64,000 nt of DNA. Source: Niveomyces insectorum RCEF 264. Lineage: Eukaryota; Ascomycota; Sordariomycetes; Hypocreales; Cordycipitaceae. The stretch is taken from the NCBI GenBank assembly GCA_001636815.1, contig AZHD01000005.1:1545072-1609071 (forward strand). The letters are read 5' to 3'. A program made the position numbers and the translations under genes. The notes under the pieces were generated by a model that saw nothing but the letters and a program-made list of their open reading frames with translations, had not been told where the DNA came from and did no database searches. Below, piece after piece: positions 1-11,113 of the stretch; the first letter of the stretch is position 1, and each line of letters begins with the position of its first letter.

Positions 1-935
1 CCCTTTGGCGCTTGCGGTTGTTGTAACCGGCTCCACTGCAATTGAAGTGCCTCAGTTCGTCGAGACGCTCTTTGAGCGTCTGTTTTGATTTTGACTTTTC
101 CTCATTGGCATCGATTCAAAGGTGAGACCTCATGATGAGAAAAGCTGGCGTAAATCCTGAGCTTCTGCGATGAGGGTGCCATAGTTACGACTTTCTGAGG
201 GCTCGTGTTCGTTTCTGGGGGATGTTCGTTCCGGGGGGTGTTTTCTTTTCCTTTCGGGGAGTTCTTTCGACGCTACATATATTTACACAAGGCCACCAGC
301 CAAATGGCTGACAAAAGAACCTTTTTTTTTAGGTTCCAATCTTAGGTTCCGGAACCTGCGTCATGCAGCCGTAATGGAGTTCTTCTGTCAACGAGCTTAC
401 CAGGTATGTCCCGCCAAAACTAGTCTGCGCATCCCTTGGAACGAATGCAGTTGGCTGACCTCTTTTTCACGTGTGTGTTGTGTTCTTTTGTTCTTGTTGT
501 TGTTGTTGTCATTCCTGGAAGTTTGCGTTTTGTTTGTTCCGTTTTACAGTCTCTCGCTTTTCATTCGTGTAAGCTATTTTACAAGCTGACATGTTTCTTG
601 TCTTTGCTTTGAATTGCGTTTTTAGAACATTTGTTTATACTTGTTTTTTGCGTTGTGCAGAATATTTTATTGAGTGTTGGTAGGTAGTATTTGCCAAAAG
701 AATAGAATGTCGTTTTTCAAACAAGACATTAAAGGCCGAATCTGAATAAAAGAACAAGAAGGTTTTTGTAGATAAACCTCAGCCGTTTAAATAAGTCCAT
801 ACTAAAAATATAAACGACGTTGCACAACTCACTCTTAGGTCGATGGCCCCTTGGTTCTTGATTAAAACCACAATTACACTAAAAGAGACGGATGTATGGT
901 CGATACATTCCCTTACACTCGCTTTCGCAAGCCGG
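1..935. other. intergenic, no gene recognised
   Basis: Short open frames here have no recognisable domain and no coding-like composition. T-rich stretches around 470-680 look like untranslated or intergenic DNA. The right part probably holds the 3' untranslated region of the minus-strand gene ending at 936. Confidence 0.5.
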
Positions 936-2449
936 CTAGGACGGTTTCTTCTTGGCGCCAGATGTCCCGTCGGCTGCCTTTGCCTCTCCTCCACCACTGC
1001 TGCTGCCACCGCCACCACCGTTGGAGGCGGTGGTGGTGACTAGGGGGGACTTTGACGCTAAAAAAGGACTGCTCGGTCCCGAAGCTCCTGGCGCGGCGTC
1101 CGTCATCACTGTCAAGCTCATCGTCCGTGCCCGTATACGAGTGGCGCGGCGACTGTTGGCCGGCATCGTGGCTGCTTGCCGCTCCTCCTCGGCAGCACGC
1201 AGGACCTGTGCTTTGGTGGCGGCCAGCCCCTTCTTGACGACGACCATGGTGGACGTGGCGAACACGGGCCAGACACGCGCGGCTATGTGGTCGACGGCGT
1301 GCAGCGCAGACACTTCGTCGTTGGCGGTACGCCACGCGGCCGTCGGGAGCAGCGGCGCCCATGCAACGAGGCTGGTCTCGTCGTGCAACTCGGCAAACAG
1401 GTCGCACTCGAGCGGCTGCAGCTGCTGCCGCCAGACAGTGGCGGTCGTCGTGCACCACGTTTTCAGCGCCGCATCGAAGCGGTTTTCGTCGGGTTGCGCG
1501 AGGATGCCCGCGATCGCGCGGCTCACGTCGCTTGCCACGGCCTTGGCCCGGGCCAGGGCGTTGCCCTCTTGGCGGTCGCGGTCCGTGTTGAGCAGGCTGC
1601 GGCGCAGCCAGTCCGCCTGCTTCGCGTCCTCCATGCCACCGAGCAGGTAGCTGATTTCGTCGCCGCTTGGCAGGACGTACACGGGCTGGAAGAGCTCGCG
1701 GGTGGCGGCCTGCCCGAGACACCCCAGGACCGCCGCGACGCGCATGCGCTTTGCATCGGCGCTGTTGGACGGCGGCAGGGGGAGGCCCGGAACGCTGTCC
1801 TTGAGGCGTTTCCAGTTGTGGCTGGCGAACGCCTCGTCCGGCAGATCCTGGCCGAGGAAGCTCTGTACAAACGTATGTGCCGACGTGAAGATGTCGTCGA
1901 GGGATTTTGTGCTGAGGTTGTCTACGTTAGCAGAGTTGCCATGGGGGGAAAACAGGAGAGTGGAGAAAACGCAAAAAAAGGCGTTGTACCGCACATTTCA
2001 TCCTTCTCCATGGTTTTCGGCTTCAGCGCAAAGCTCTCCAAGAGCTCCAAGCGCTCGCTGTTCGCCTGGAACTTTTTTTTCATGGCTTCGATGGCCTTGT
2101 TTTTTTCTTCGCGTTCCGTCTCCCACGCCTGGCGTTCCTTCTTCTGACTCGCCAACAACTCTTTGATCTTCTTCTTGGCATCTGCGAGCTCGTCGTCCCT
2201 TTGGCGGCACGTCTTCTGGAGGTCTTTGTTTTCCTTCTGGACCTGGCAGATGGATTCAAAGTTCTTGCGGTTTGTGGTCTCGAGGTCGGTGTAGTTTTTG
2301 GCCATGGCGGCCACGTTCTTGGCGACGGGGCTGCCCAGCAGGGCCTGGAGAGCCTCCGCGAAGTCGCCGACGCCTTGCAGCGTCGCCACCGGCGGCGAGC
2401 TGCTGGTGCCATTGACACGAGCGGTTCCAGCGGCCCTGAGAGACATCAT
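936..2449 (-). CDS. coiled-coil protein of unknown function
   Basis: I do not recognise this family. Two long minus-strand frames join across one short intron at about 1933-1988, with a CTAAC branch-like site followed by CAG; two donors (GTGCGG or GTACAA) both restore the frame, so the exact junction is open. The start is the first ATG of a Met-Met pair at 2449. The first exon encodes a Lys/Glu-rich helical stretch (about residues 45-150) with heptad-like spacing, typical of a coiled coil. The second exon encodes a helical domain that begins after LSTKSLDDIF and ends in a low-complexity Gly/Ser tail with KKKPS. No signal peptide or membrane segment is visible. It may be a structural or scaffold protein, but no function is claimed. 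Its neighbour upstream is the divergently placed DyP peroxidase. Confidence 0.7.
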
Positions 2450-4320
2450 TGTGCAAGAGGTCGTCAAAAGTGAAATGGACTGCAAAGAATGAGATTGCCG
2501 GTTGTTGTTTTTTTTTTGTGACGAAACCAAGAGAGGGAATCTTTCTATACATATACAAACCTCTTTGTCCCACAGTCGCATTTTTATTTTTTTTTTTTTT
2601 CGTCCTAAGATGAGATTTGTGTCGCTTGTGTCCGTTACGGCCTCTTGCAGGTCATAATCACCATCTGATGGATGCTCGCATGCAGTCAAATTCACCAATG
2701 GTAAACATGTGCGAGCCACCCTCTTCTTTTGTCGACCAGACAAAGCCGGAGGTTCAGCACCAATCAGCCAACAATGAAGCTGCGCAATGCGGGTTGACGT
2801 GGCACGTTACGCCCCCAACATTGTGCGCAACAGCGCCTGGAGACTGGTCCCGTATGTACGAGTCAAAAGGCAAGGTTGCTACTTGCTTTTCATTGCATAA
2901 TGAGCACCAAAAGGAGAGTGAGTGGGGGGAATGGGTAATGGGTAATAAAAAAGTGTGGTTGGCCAGTTGGACTATCCATATACGAGAAGGTGGTTTGGCT
3001 TCTAAGAACGGCGAAGCGACGTGCAATGAGATTGTCGCTCTTTGCGCCTTTTTATCTCTTATAATCTCGGCGGCATCGGCGTCGTGTGCTCGGCGCCATG
3101 GCGTTGACGAGCTCGCCGTACCTTCTCCGGGATGAATACATCGACCGGTGTGTGGTAGGCAAGGCTGAGAGGTAGGAAATACACGGCTGTTGCATGCTTT
3201 GATCCCACTTTTCCCAGAACATATTATTGCATTGCCGAAGGCTCATTTGCCCGTTCATACACGAAACTGCGAGGTATATACGTAGACCGTTTATTTCTGA
3301 AAGAAAAACGCATTGGAATCCTGTTGAATACCTATCCTCTGCACGGCGGGCGATATAACTGTTCGTATATGAGAGACTGATTTGTTTGGCAGGGAATACT
3401 CGTAATTCTAATGGCTGGCCTCTTCCTCATATCTAGATTGTAGTAAGTCACATTCCACCGTATACATTAAATAGGCAACTTGATATCAAACTCGCTGTTG
3501 TCCCGCTGCAGCATGCACTTATGCCTGCATCAAGATGCCCTCATATGCTCCGTGGCTATTGATACAACCCAAAAATATGCGCCGTCCTTTAAAGATCATC
3601 GCCAAGCTATTTTATTATACCCGTCCTACAGTGCGTGCATCTTCTTAGGCAGTGATTTGATGACACGGGTAATGTTGTTTAAAAAATCGTGTTGTAATCG
3701 GCGGACTGACATATTTCCTAGCTACGGTATAAAAGAGAGAAAAAGCCTGTGATGCACGACTATTAAAAAGAGGTTCGACTTTATATCTTATACATGTAAT
3801 AGTAATTAAATTAAAGCGAGCCGCTTTGACTGAGGAATACGAAGCGTTCTGCCTTTGATCGTCCCATGTCACATCCCGGCACGAAGATAATATCGAGACA
3901 CTTATTCGTACATAATTCGTACATATTTTAGTCCCACCGCAAACAGCTATTTGAAGGGACCAATGGCAGCCATATCCAATGTCTTCTCACGCCACAAGCT
4001 AGGCGGCGTTTGGTTGGGACAGTCGACTCAAAAGAGCTTGCAATCATATGATCCTCCGCACCAATGCAATGACGAAAATAAGCTCCCTTTGCCCCACCCA
4101 CGGCGCGGTCCCTCTCGCGCGAGTCCTCATTCGGTGACACTACACGGCCAATCAGGGACGCAGCATAAGCAACCAGAGCAACGTGGGTGGCTCCAAAGCC
4201 CGGGCGGGCTTTCACAGGCAAAAAAGCGGGAACAAAGAAATGGCTGGATTTCCGCAGACAAGCTTCCCCCGATCGTGTCAGCCTTGTTACTTGTTTCTAG
4301 AGCAAAAACGTTTGGGAAGC
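2450..4320. other. intergenic between divergent genes
   Basis: About 1.9 kb holds the 5' regions of the coiled-coil gene (minus) and the peroxidase (plus). Open frames such as 2617-3135 have no domain, no coding bias and no homologous look. I see no repeat, tRNA or mobile element. Confidence 0.45.
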
Positions 4321-5591
4321 ATGAAGTATTTAGTCCGGCGTACCTTGTTGCTACCGAGAACCAATTTTCTCTTTGGGGTCGTTCCAAACACAAACAGGGT
4401 TTTTCATCGCCAACAACACATCGCACAACCACGGACAGTGTCCACGTTACTCGGTGCCAGACGAAAACACGGCCATTATCGAGTACGCTCACCGGCGGCA
4501 GCAGCACTACCACCAGCAAACGGCGCAGACATGAGCTCGCAGGCAGACAGCGGCCGGCGCGTGCCCATCGAGCCGCAAAGCGTCGACGCGCCGCTCACCG
4601 CGTCGGCCACGTTTCTCGTCGTCACCGTGGCCAACGCCCCGGACGCCGTCAAGACCGTGCGGTCCGCCATCGCCGGCATCGGCGACCTCACCAAAAGCGT
4701 CGGCTTCCGCGACCTGGGCGCCAACTTTACCTGCACGGTGGGCATCGGCAGCGCTGTCTGGGACAGCCTGACGGGAGGCCTGCGGCGGCCGGCCGAGCTG
4801 CATCCGTTCCAGGCGATCCACGGCCCGAAGCACACCGCCGTGGCGACGCCCGGCGACGTGCTCTTCCACATCCGTGCCGAGCGCCGCGATCTGTGCTTTG
4901 AATTTGAGAAGCAGCTGCTGGACCGGCTGGGCGACGCCGTGTCCGTCGTGGACGAGACAGTGGGCTTTCGGTAGGTTTGTCAGCTGCGTTTTCACTCTTT
5001 TTCATATTGTTGTTGTACTCACGCCTTTTTCTCTCCACCTCCAGCTATTTTGACAACCGGGACCTTCTCGGTTTCATCGACGGCACGGCCAACCCCACAG
5101 GCCCGGCCGTGCGCGACTCCGTGGTGGTCGCGACCGAGGACGACAACGCGCCGTTTGTGGGCGGCAGCTACGTCGTCGTGCAAAAGTACCTGCACGACAT
5201 GACGGCGTGGCGCGGCCTCGCGACCGAGGCGCAGGAGGCCATCATCGGCCGCACCAAGCTGGACAACATGGAGCTGCCGGACGCGACGGGCGCCGCGACC
5301 CAGCGCTCGCACAAGACGCTGAACACGGTCGACGACAGCGTGGGCGGCGGCGAGCTGGCGATCCTGCGCGACAACATGCCCTTTGGCGCCCCCGGTTCGG
5401 GCGAGTTCGGCACGTACTTCATCGGGTACACGCGGCGGCTGTGGGTCATCGAGAAGATGCTGCAGAACATGTTCCTGGGCGACCCGCCGGGCCTGCACGA
5501 CCGGCTGTTGGACTATTCGAGGGCGGTGACGGGATCGGTGTTCTTTGTGCCCTCGGCCAGTTTGCTCGCGAGCCTGGCGGGGGACGACTAA
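4321..5591 (+). CDS. DyP-type heme peroxidase, possibly mitochondrial
   Basis: Dye-decolorising peroxidases are heme proteins that oxidise dyes and phenolics with H2O2; this one resembles the bacterial YfeX-like class. Exons are 4321-4970 and 5045-5591. The 74-nt GTAGGT...CAG intron restores the frame exactly (..GFR-YFDNRDLLGF). The family signature GxxDG is present as GFIDGTANP, the proximal heme-ligand His lies in QRSHKTLN, and the distal Arg is likely in GYTRRLWVIEK. From the ATG at 4321 the product is 398 residues. Its first 55 residues are rich in Arg with no acidic residue, like a mitochondrial presequence. ATGs at 4240 and 4531 are also in frame; the one at 4531 would give a 328-residue protein without the extension, close to bacterial lengths. 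Family call is firm; start and location are inferred. Confidence 0.9.
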
Positions 5592-6412
5592 ACGAAAGAA
5601 ACGTTTGCTGGCAGCGTACGCATAGATGCGTCATACCCCAGGAGGATATCCGCATACCATAAAGTAACTCTACCTTACTCGGTGACGATCACGACCCATT
5701 TGTAGAGTGGAAGAGCTACGGAAGGCAAATGACATGGATATTGCCTGATATATGGGCTTTTAGCTATGCCTATGAACAGTTCTGTATGGACGTGACCCGT
5801 ATCTCGTCTTCTAGGAAAAGTAGAAAGAAACCAAGTCAAGCTTTTTGTCATTGAGAGGCTACGTCTTGTCATCAGCTTGTTCCCACTTTGATAAGATGTC
5901 ACGTCAAAAAGATGGTCTTAGCTGATTTCACCCGCAAACCACCACTTTCGCACTAACAAGAATAAGAAGCAAGTCGTGGAGTGTGCTAATCTTCTACGAC
6001 GAAGGGGAATAGAAATTAGAGAAACAATTATAATACCTTGTATACATTGTACCGCAGCAATGCGTTCCTGAAAATGGCAAGACACTGCCATGGGGGTCAA
6101 AAACGCGTACTCTTCCACAAAACTCCTTCTCTCAAAGAGAAAATAACAAAAAAACCGGAAGATAGTTTGAACCACATCTTCCACACTTCTCCTCACGTAG
6201 AGGTCAACGATCAGAGGAGGGAAATGGAGCACGAAAATAGCAAAGGGAAACAAGACAAGCCGCTCACGCCAGCATTACAGATGACAAGTTGGGACAGAAC
6301 TGCACGTTTGGCTGTGGAGCGCTGTTACCCGCCGACAGAACAGTTGTTAGTAGAAACGACAACAGCAGGGACATGTAGTGTGCGACTTGATATTTCATTG
6401 CTATTGCCTATC
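5592..6412. other. intergenic between convergent genes
   Basis: This is the shared 3' region of the peroxidase (plus) and the kinase-like gene (minus). Open frames seen here lack any domain. No repeat or RNA gene was recognised. Confidence 0.45.
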
Positions 6413-7291
6413 CTATGTCGAAGCAATGAATTCTTCCGTAAATGAAAAACCAAGGCACTCAACGATCTCATCCGTACTGTCGTACACCTCATTCCAGCAG
6501 CTTGTAATGACCTTCGCGACCTTGTCAGGAATGCCATCCAGAGAAGGGAATTCTTCACCCTCATATCGTTTGGTCACCTCGCCGTTTAATTCGTACCGTT
6601 TCGTCGCTTCACCGTCTATCTCCCCTTGAAACGGCCGTTTCCAGGCCATGATCTCGTACATGCAGCATCCGATAGCAAAAAGCTCTCGCTTTATCCTGGG
6701 TCGTCCAGACACCACCTCCCGCCCACGCCTTGGTAGCTGGCATTGCATCTCCTCGGCCACGGTGGCCGGAAACTCGGACTCGCGCCCTTGGATAATGGAC
6801 CCCCCGAAATCGCAAATCTTGAGACGGTAATCGTCGAAAACCAAGAGGTTGCGACAGCTGATGTCCGAATGCCAGACACCCTTTGCGTGGACATGGGCAA
6901 ACCCGCTGGCAACATCGCGACACATTTGCAGGCGCGTCTTTTCGGGCAAGGGATCGCCAGGGAACACCTTCTGGATAAGATCGCGGACCGTGCCGTGAGG
7001 GGCTAGCTCGAGCCGTAGCGCGAATACATCGGGGGGCGAGTGGATCACCTCGAGCCCCAAACAGCGCAAGATGCAGTCGTGCGGCCCCATATGTTCATAC
7101 ACGGCGAGCTCCCGTCGCAGATCCTCTTCGCAGTTCTCCGGGTAGCGCGACTGGATCTTGCCATGGACCCAAATCTCGTGGCTTTTGTGCACCGTTTTGT
7201 CGTCGACGACGGACACGAAGCAAGATCCGCCCATGCCCAGAATAGCGCCAAACCCGGGCCTCATATCAGGAAACAGCATCTTTGGGGGCAT
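6413..7291 (-). CDS. protein-kinase-like protein (altered HRD motif)
   Basis: Single-exon gene of 292 residues if it starts at the ATG at 7291; further upstream in the same frame there is no ATG, only GTG. It has a full kinase fold in miniature: a Gly loop (GMGGSCFVSVV, about residues 18-28), an N-lobe with E-rich helix, the catalytic loop HSDISCRNLLV (HRD changed to HSD, but Asp and Asn kept), DFGGS metal-binding motif, and a C-lobe with FAIGCCMYEIMAWKRPF. The Arg-to-Ser change in HRD means it is probably not regulated by activation-loop phosphorylation. No other domain is attached, as in the many small lineage-specific kinases of filamentous fungi. Substrate is unknown. It is transcribed away from the kinase-like gene at 7481. 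Confidence 0.82.
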   Translation of the reverse strand: MPPKMLFPDMRPGFGAILGMGGSCFVSVVDDKTVHKSHEIWVHGKIQSRYPENCEEDLRRELAVYEHMGPHDCILRCLGLEVIHSPPDVFALRLELAPHGTVRDLIQKVFPGDPLPEKTRLQMCRDVASGFAHVHAKGVWHSDISCRNLLVFDDYRLKICDFGGSIIQGRESEFPATVAEEMQCQLPRRGREVVSGRPRIKRELFAIGCCMYEIMAWKRPFQGEIDGEATKRYELNGEVTKRYEGEEFPSLDGIPDKVAKVITSCWNEVYDSTDEIVECLGFSFTEEFIAST

Positions 7292-7480
7292 GGTGCGTGA
7301 GTCGAGAGAACGTTGCAGGTAAGCGCTGCGGCGTAAAAAGAGGACAGACCGCGGGATGTCCTTCCTGGGAGAGAATCTCACCGTATCACTGTTCAGCCCC
7401 ACATCTCCTAGGCAGACCAGCCTTAATACGACTTGCTATGAGGCCTGAAACCTGCCCCAGCGGTCACACAAAGCAGCAGC
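7292..7480. promoter_or_regulatory. shared divergent promoter of two kinase-like genes
   Basis: Only 189 bp separate the start codons of the minus-strand gene (7291) and the plus-strand gene (7481), so the two must share regulatory DNA. I do not identify specific factor sites. Confidence 0.5.
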
Positions 7481-8512
7481 ATGACGAATCTACAAACACT
7501 GTCAAACATGAGCAAAACGATTGCCTCGGATGCCTTCATGGACGAGGTGCGCCGCCTCCGGGGTATTTACGAGAAGAAGCGCAACTCCACGACCCTAGTA
7601 CCACCGGCCGGACGCCCCGTTCTCGACTTGGAGATCGATGTCGACGACGGCGTGACCCGCTATACATACTGGTACGAACGCGACGACGACGACGACGTAG
7701 CTGAGCCTCAGGTCGTCCGAATTGCTGATGTTCCTGGAACACTGTCGGGCGCCATCCTCCGTCTTGAAGCCGACCTGCCTTCACGCCAAGACAGCTACGA
7801 GATCGTTGGCAATGAAATCCGTCCACTAGAGTCACTGCCCCCGCTACCCAACTTTGAGGACGACTTCGAGGACCTTAGCGACGTACTGTCTACTCTTCCC
7901 GAGATTGCCGTGGATCCCGAGCGGCATTTTGTCAAGAAGGGCAAGTATGCCAGCGAAGTTCGCAACCTCGTGGCCTGCCAGGGGGGTTCCTGTCCCGGCA
8001 CGCGCATGTCGCCGCACATCGTCCAGCTACTCGGCAAATCCCCCCGCGCTGAGCTTGTCTTTGAAAAGTTGTTTCCCCGCTATGTGCTGGCGAAGGTGCA
8101 TCCGCTTGCCGCCTACAAGGCGTGGATCCTCCAGCTCGTAGCCGGGCTGCGTTGCCTCCACTCGCTCGATATTGTACACCGCGACATACGCATCGACAAT
8201 TTCGTCTTCTCCAAGGACGGCTCACGACTGGTCATCTGCGACCTGGAGAGCCGCTGGGGGAACCGCCTGGCGCCCGAGGTAAAGCGAGACTACACAGTCG
8301 AAGGAGACTGGACCAAAGCGTCGGACATTTTTGATCTGGGTGTGGCCATCAGGGGCATGGTCTACGGCAACACGCCTATTACGAATGTAGTCGAATGGCC
8401 AGTACCCTCGCCCCTGGATAAGATCGTGGAGGCGTGCACCCGGGCGTTGCCCGAAGAGCGGCCCAGCTTGGATGAGGTTCACCCTCTGGTGGATGGTATT
8501 GAGGCTACATAA
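7481..8512 (+). CDS. kinase-like protein with DFG replaced by DLE
   Basis: Single-exon gene of 343 residues starting at ATG 7481. The N-terminal 150 residues are acidic, with a run of Asp near residue 69, and have no clear Gly-rich ATP loop. The C-terminal half has a clear kinase C-lobe: LRCLHSLDIVHRDIRIDNFVF is a normal catalytic loop with HRD and Asn, then VICDLESRWG stands in place of DFG (Asp kept, Phe-Gly changed to Leu-Glu). The segment ASDIFDLGVAIRGMVYG matches the F-helix, and EERPSLDEV the last helix. This architecture is known from fungus-specific kinase-like families. Activity is uncertain because the N-lobe is degenerate. It pairs head to head with the kinase-like gene ending at 7291. 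Confidence 0.8.
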   Translation: MTNLQTLSNMSKTIASDAFMDEVRRLRGIYEKKRNSTTLVPPAGRPVLDLEIDVDDGVTRYTYWYERDDDDDVAEPQVVRIADVPGTLSGAILRLEADLPSRQDSYEIVGNEIRPLESLPPLPNFEDDFEDLSDVLSTLPEIAVDPERHFVKKGKYASEVRNLVACQGGSCPGTRMSPHIVQLLGKSPRAELVFEKLFPRYVLAKVHPLAAYKAWILQLVAGLRCLHSLDIVHRDIRIDNFVFSKDGSRLVICDLESRWGNRLAPEVKRDYTVEGDWTKASDIFDLGVAIRGMVYGNTPITNVVEWPVPSPLDKIVEACTRALPEERPSLDEVHPLVDGIEAT

Positions 8513-9062
8513 TAAGGGCAGATAAACCAGAAAACAGATTTCTCAAATGTCATACGACTCATACTTATATACACCATTGGCGGTGGCGGAAATCTCTTGA
8601 CTGCTACTAGACCTGACCTAACCAGCGATAATCATCTTAAATCGAAACATGTGCCATGCCTCGTTTACATTAGTCCAACTGCGGCTTGATTTATGTACCT
8701 CACATATTAGGCCATTCTAATTTCATTATCATGGCCGGAAGCAACGAGTAAATTCGTACGTGCAACATAAAAAATGAATGACATACTTCCACTATATCTC
8801 GTGTTCATTGATCCATTCACAGTCGTGGAATAGAAACAAAATCGAAAGCCACAGAATGAAAATTCCTCTCCGGGCGGGGAACACCTACAGACGCTTTCAA
8901 AATATTACGCATGGGCAGAACCCAGATAAACAAGGGGAAGTATATCACACCTTTCCCTTAAAGACAGGACACAAAACGTAACGTGCTAGGCGAGAGGTGC
9001 TCTATCTTTCCTTTTTCCCAATCCGCTTGTTCTTTCCGTTCTACCGGCTCGATTTCGCATCC
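8513..9062. other. intergenic, nothing recognised
   Basis: This stretch follows the kinase-like gene and precedes the kinase fragment at 9063. I see no domain-bearing frame. Confidence 0.45.
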
Positions 9063-9226
9063 ATGTTCTCCTATCGTGCCACCTCCTCGGTCGTCCGCCA
9101 GCTTTCAACCCGCTCGCAAACCAGAATGGCGTCGACTATGGGCGGTGCGTCCGGTCGAGTGTACACCCAATGTGAGGTACTTCAGCGTGATCATAAAAGC
9201 AACGAGCCCAGTATTTTCAAAGCCCA
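9063..9226 (+). pseudogene. first exon of a fungal kinase-like gene, rest missing
   Basis: From ATG 9063 the frame gives an N-terminus (MFSYRATSSVV..., then ASTMGGASGRVYTQCEVLQR and SIFKAQ) that resembles the start of a common fungal Ser/Thr-kinase-like family. From memory that family continues with an N-lobe and a DVKPDN-type catalytic loop. A strong splice donor (CA|GTATGT) follows immediately at 9227. No second exon with the kinase N-lobe or catalytic loop is found in the next 500 bp on this strand. The most likely reading is an exon-1 remnant left by deletion or segmental duplication. The family assignment is from memory and should be tested by search. Confidence 0.5.
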
Positions 9227-9729
9227 GTATGTCCCCTACGCAGGTGATTGAAGTTGAGCCTACATAGATGGTATCTGACCATTTATGGAGCTTTGTTCGA
9301 TCACGGACGAGGCGCCATCCCGCGCCACACTGTGGCAGAAGAACTCGACTGGGGGTTTTTAAAAAAGAGACCTGCCACACTATTCTGAGTGTGCAAATTG
9401 ACTTGCACAAGGCTAACCAGGGGACCAGCTCGTTGGCTTCAGGGTAGGCTACTAATTGCGTAATACTCGACGCTTTATATGGTGACACCATGAGAAGACA
9501 ACGGGAGAAATGGAGTCGGCCCGTTTGGAGTGGAAGGGCATCTTGGGTGAAAGTTCACTTTCTCCTTTTTTCGTGTGGTAGTAAGACGAATTAAAACAAA
9601 GTGACTTTAGCACAATGACACAATCTGATTTCAGCGTGTTTCTAAACTGAGCTGTCTGACCAGCCGGGGCCGTGAGCCTTCTCCATAGCCCATAAGCCAT
9701 TTTAGGTCTGACCACCTGGCATTCAATGT
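9227..9729. other. intergenic, no kinase continuation found
   Basis: I looked here for the missing exons of the kinase fragment and found none. The minus-strand frame at 9105-9491 is not recognisable as a protein. Confidence 0.45.
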
Positions 9730-11113
9730 TTAAATCTGTCGCTTCTCCGTAATAAACTCTTCCAAAATCTTATTGACTTCGTCCGCCTGTTCCAGCTGCA
9801 GCCAATGCCCACCAGTCACATTTTCAACTCGGAGATCAGAAACGAGCGGCCGCATCTGCTCTGGGTAATTGATCGCGACTGTGATGGCATACTTGGTCGA
9901 GGCGATCAGCAGGGTTGGGTGTGTCAAGGTGTGGGCGGGTGTGGTAATTTCTGAGTTGTGTTATATATTAGAAGTAGACAGGAAACGGCAGGCAATAGAG
10001 GACACAACTCTCAAGCGGTGAGCTCGGAAGCCAAATAACGAGGGAAAGAATGGCAAAGAACAAGGCAGAGTGGGACGTAGTACATACTCTTTTCGTCATC
10101 TTTGTTGATGTTACGCAGAGAAGCCCGATACCAGTTGATCGCTGGGCCGTAGCCGCCTTTCTCAAGGGAAAAGGCGTTCTGGTAATGGTTACGGTCCTGT
10201 GCCATGTAAGCTACTTGAACACGCCAGAAAGTGCGGCCAACCATTTTTTTTTTTTCTTACCTCGATAGTCCGATAAGCCGGCACATCTGCCATCTTGCCC
10301 TCGGTCAACCACGCGCGGAGACCGCCTGGGGCGCCCTTGTACGTCTTGTTGATCTCGTCGTCGTTGGTGAAGTAGAGCGATTCCACGGATTCAGACTGCA
10401 ATGTTTTTGGTCAAAGACCGTCGAGGCTGACTTGCAAAACTTTTGAAAAAAAAAAGTACGTACATGCTTGTCCAGGAGCGTTGCAGCATCCTCTTCATCA
10501 AAAAACAAAAAATATCCCAGGATCGAGAATCCGAGCTTGGCCTGGACCGCGCTATTGATATGCTGAATCACTTCGGGAGTGAGGCTCTGGCCGGGCGCGG
10601 CGTATCCGTGGTCGATGAAGGCGTACGCCGAAATGCGTTCGGGGTGGTAGTTTGCTAGGCGTGATAAAAGGAACGAGCCCCTGGTAAAAGACACGTTAGC
10701 ATCTGTTTCAAACGAACCCGATGTCGCTCACTTCTCAAAAGCGAGACGACTATGACGACCGGCGGAAAAAAGACAGAATAAACTGCAAAAACAAACCAGT
10801 CATGCGCCACGCCTACCACCACCCCGGTGCCCTCCAAGGCCAGGATCTCGACAATGTCCTGCGCCATGCCTTCGCCCCTATACATCTCTAGGTCGCTTGG
10901 CTTTGAAGTCTCTCCAAACCCAAGCAAGTCCGGAGCGAGGATGCCATACCCCTTTTCCGCAAAGAAGGAGACCTGATGCCGCCAGTCGTGTGAGGTGGAG
11001 GGGAAGCCGTGTAAGAAGAGAATGTACGGCGTGTTGGGGGATTGGGGTGGGATACGGATGCAAGAGTAGGTGAGGCCACGTGTGGTGGTGTAGGTTGAGT
11101 GAGGGTAGGTCAT
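9730..11113 (-). CDS. epoxide hydrolase (alpha/beta-hydrolase fold), five exons
   Basis: Exons on the minus strand are 10797-11113, 10464-10680, 10261-10395, 10088-10196 and 9730-9950. All four introns are GT-AG and the joined frame closes exactly at 332 residues. Soluble epoxide hydrolases open epoxides to diols using an Asp nucleophile. Visible features are the oxyanion motif HGFP (about residues 35-38), the nucleophile elbow HDWGS (Asp at about 105, split across intron 1), a cap-domain Tyr in the stretch NWYRASLRN, and the catalytic His in GGHWLQLE near the C-terminus. There is no signal peptide, so it is probably cytosolic. Haloacetate dehalogenases share the fold and are the main alternative. 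It is notable for being intact while most neighbours between 9 and 22 kb are broken. The ATG at 11113 is the first in frame. Confidence 0.88.

Noticed and set aside
952..2166. Several long plus-strand frames opposite the coiled-coil gene
   Set aside because: They are GC-skew shadows of the minus-strand gene and give Ala/Arg/Ser-rich text without domains.
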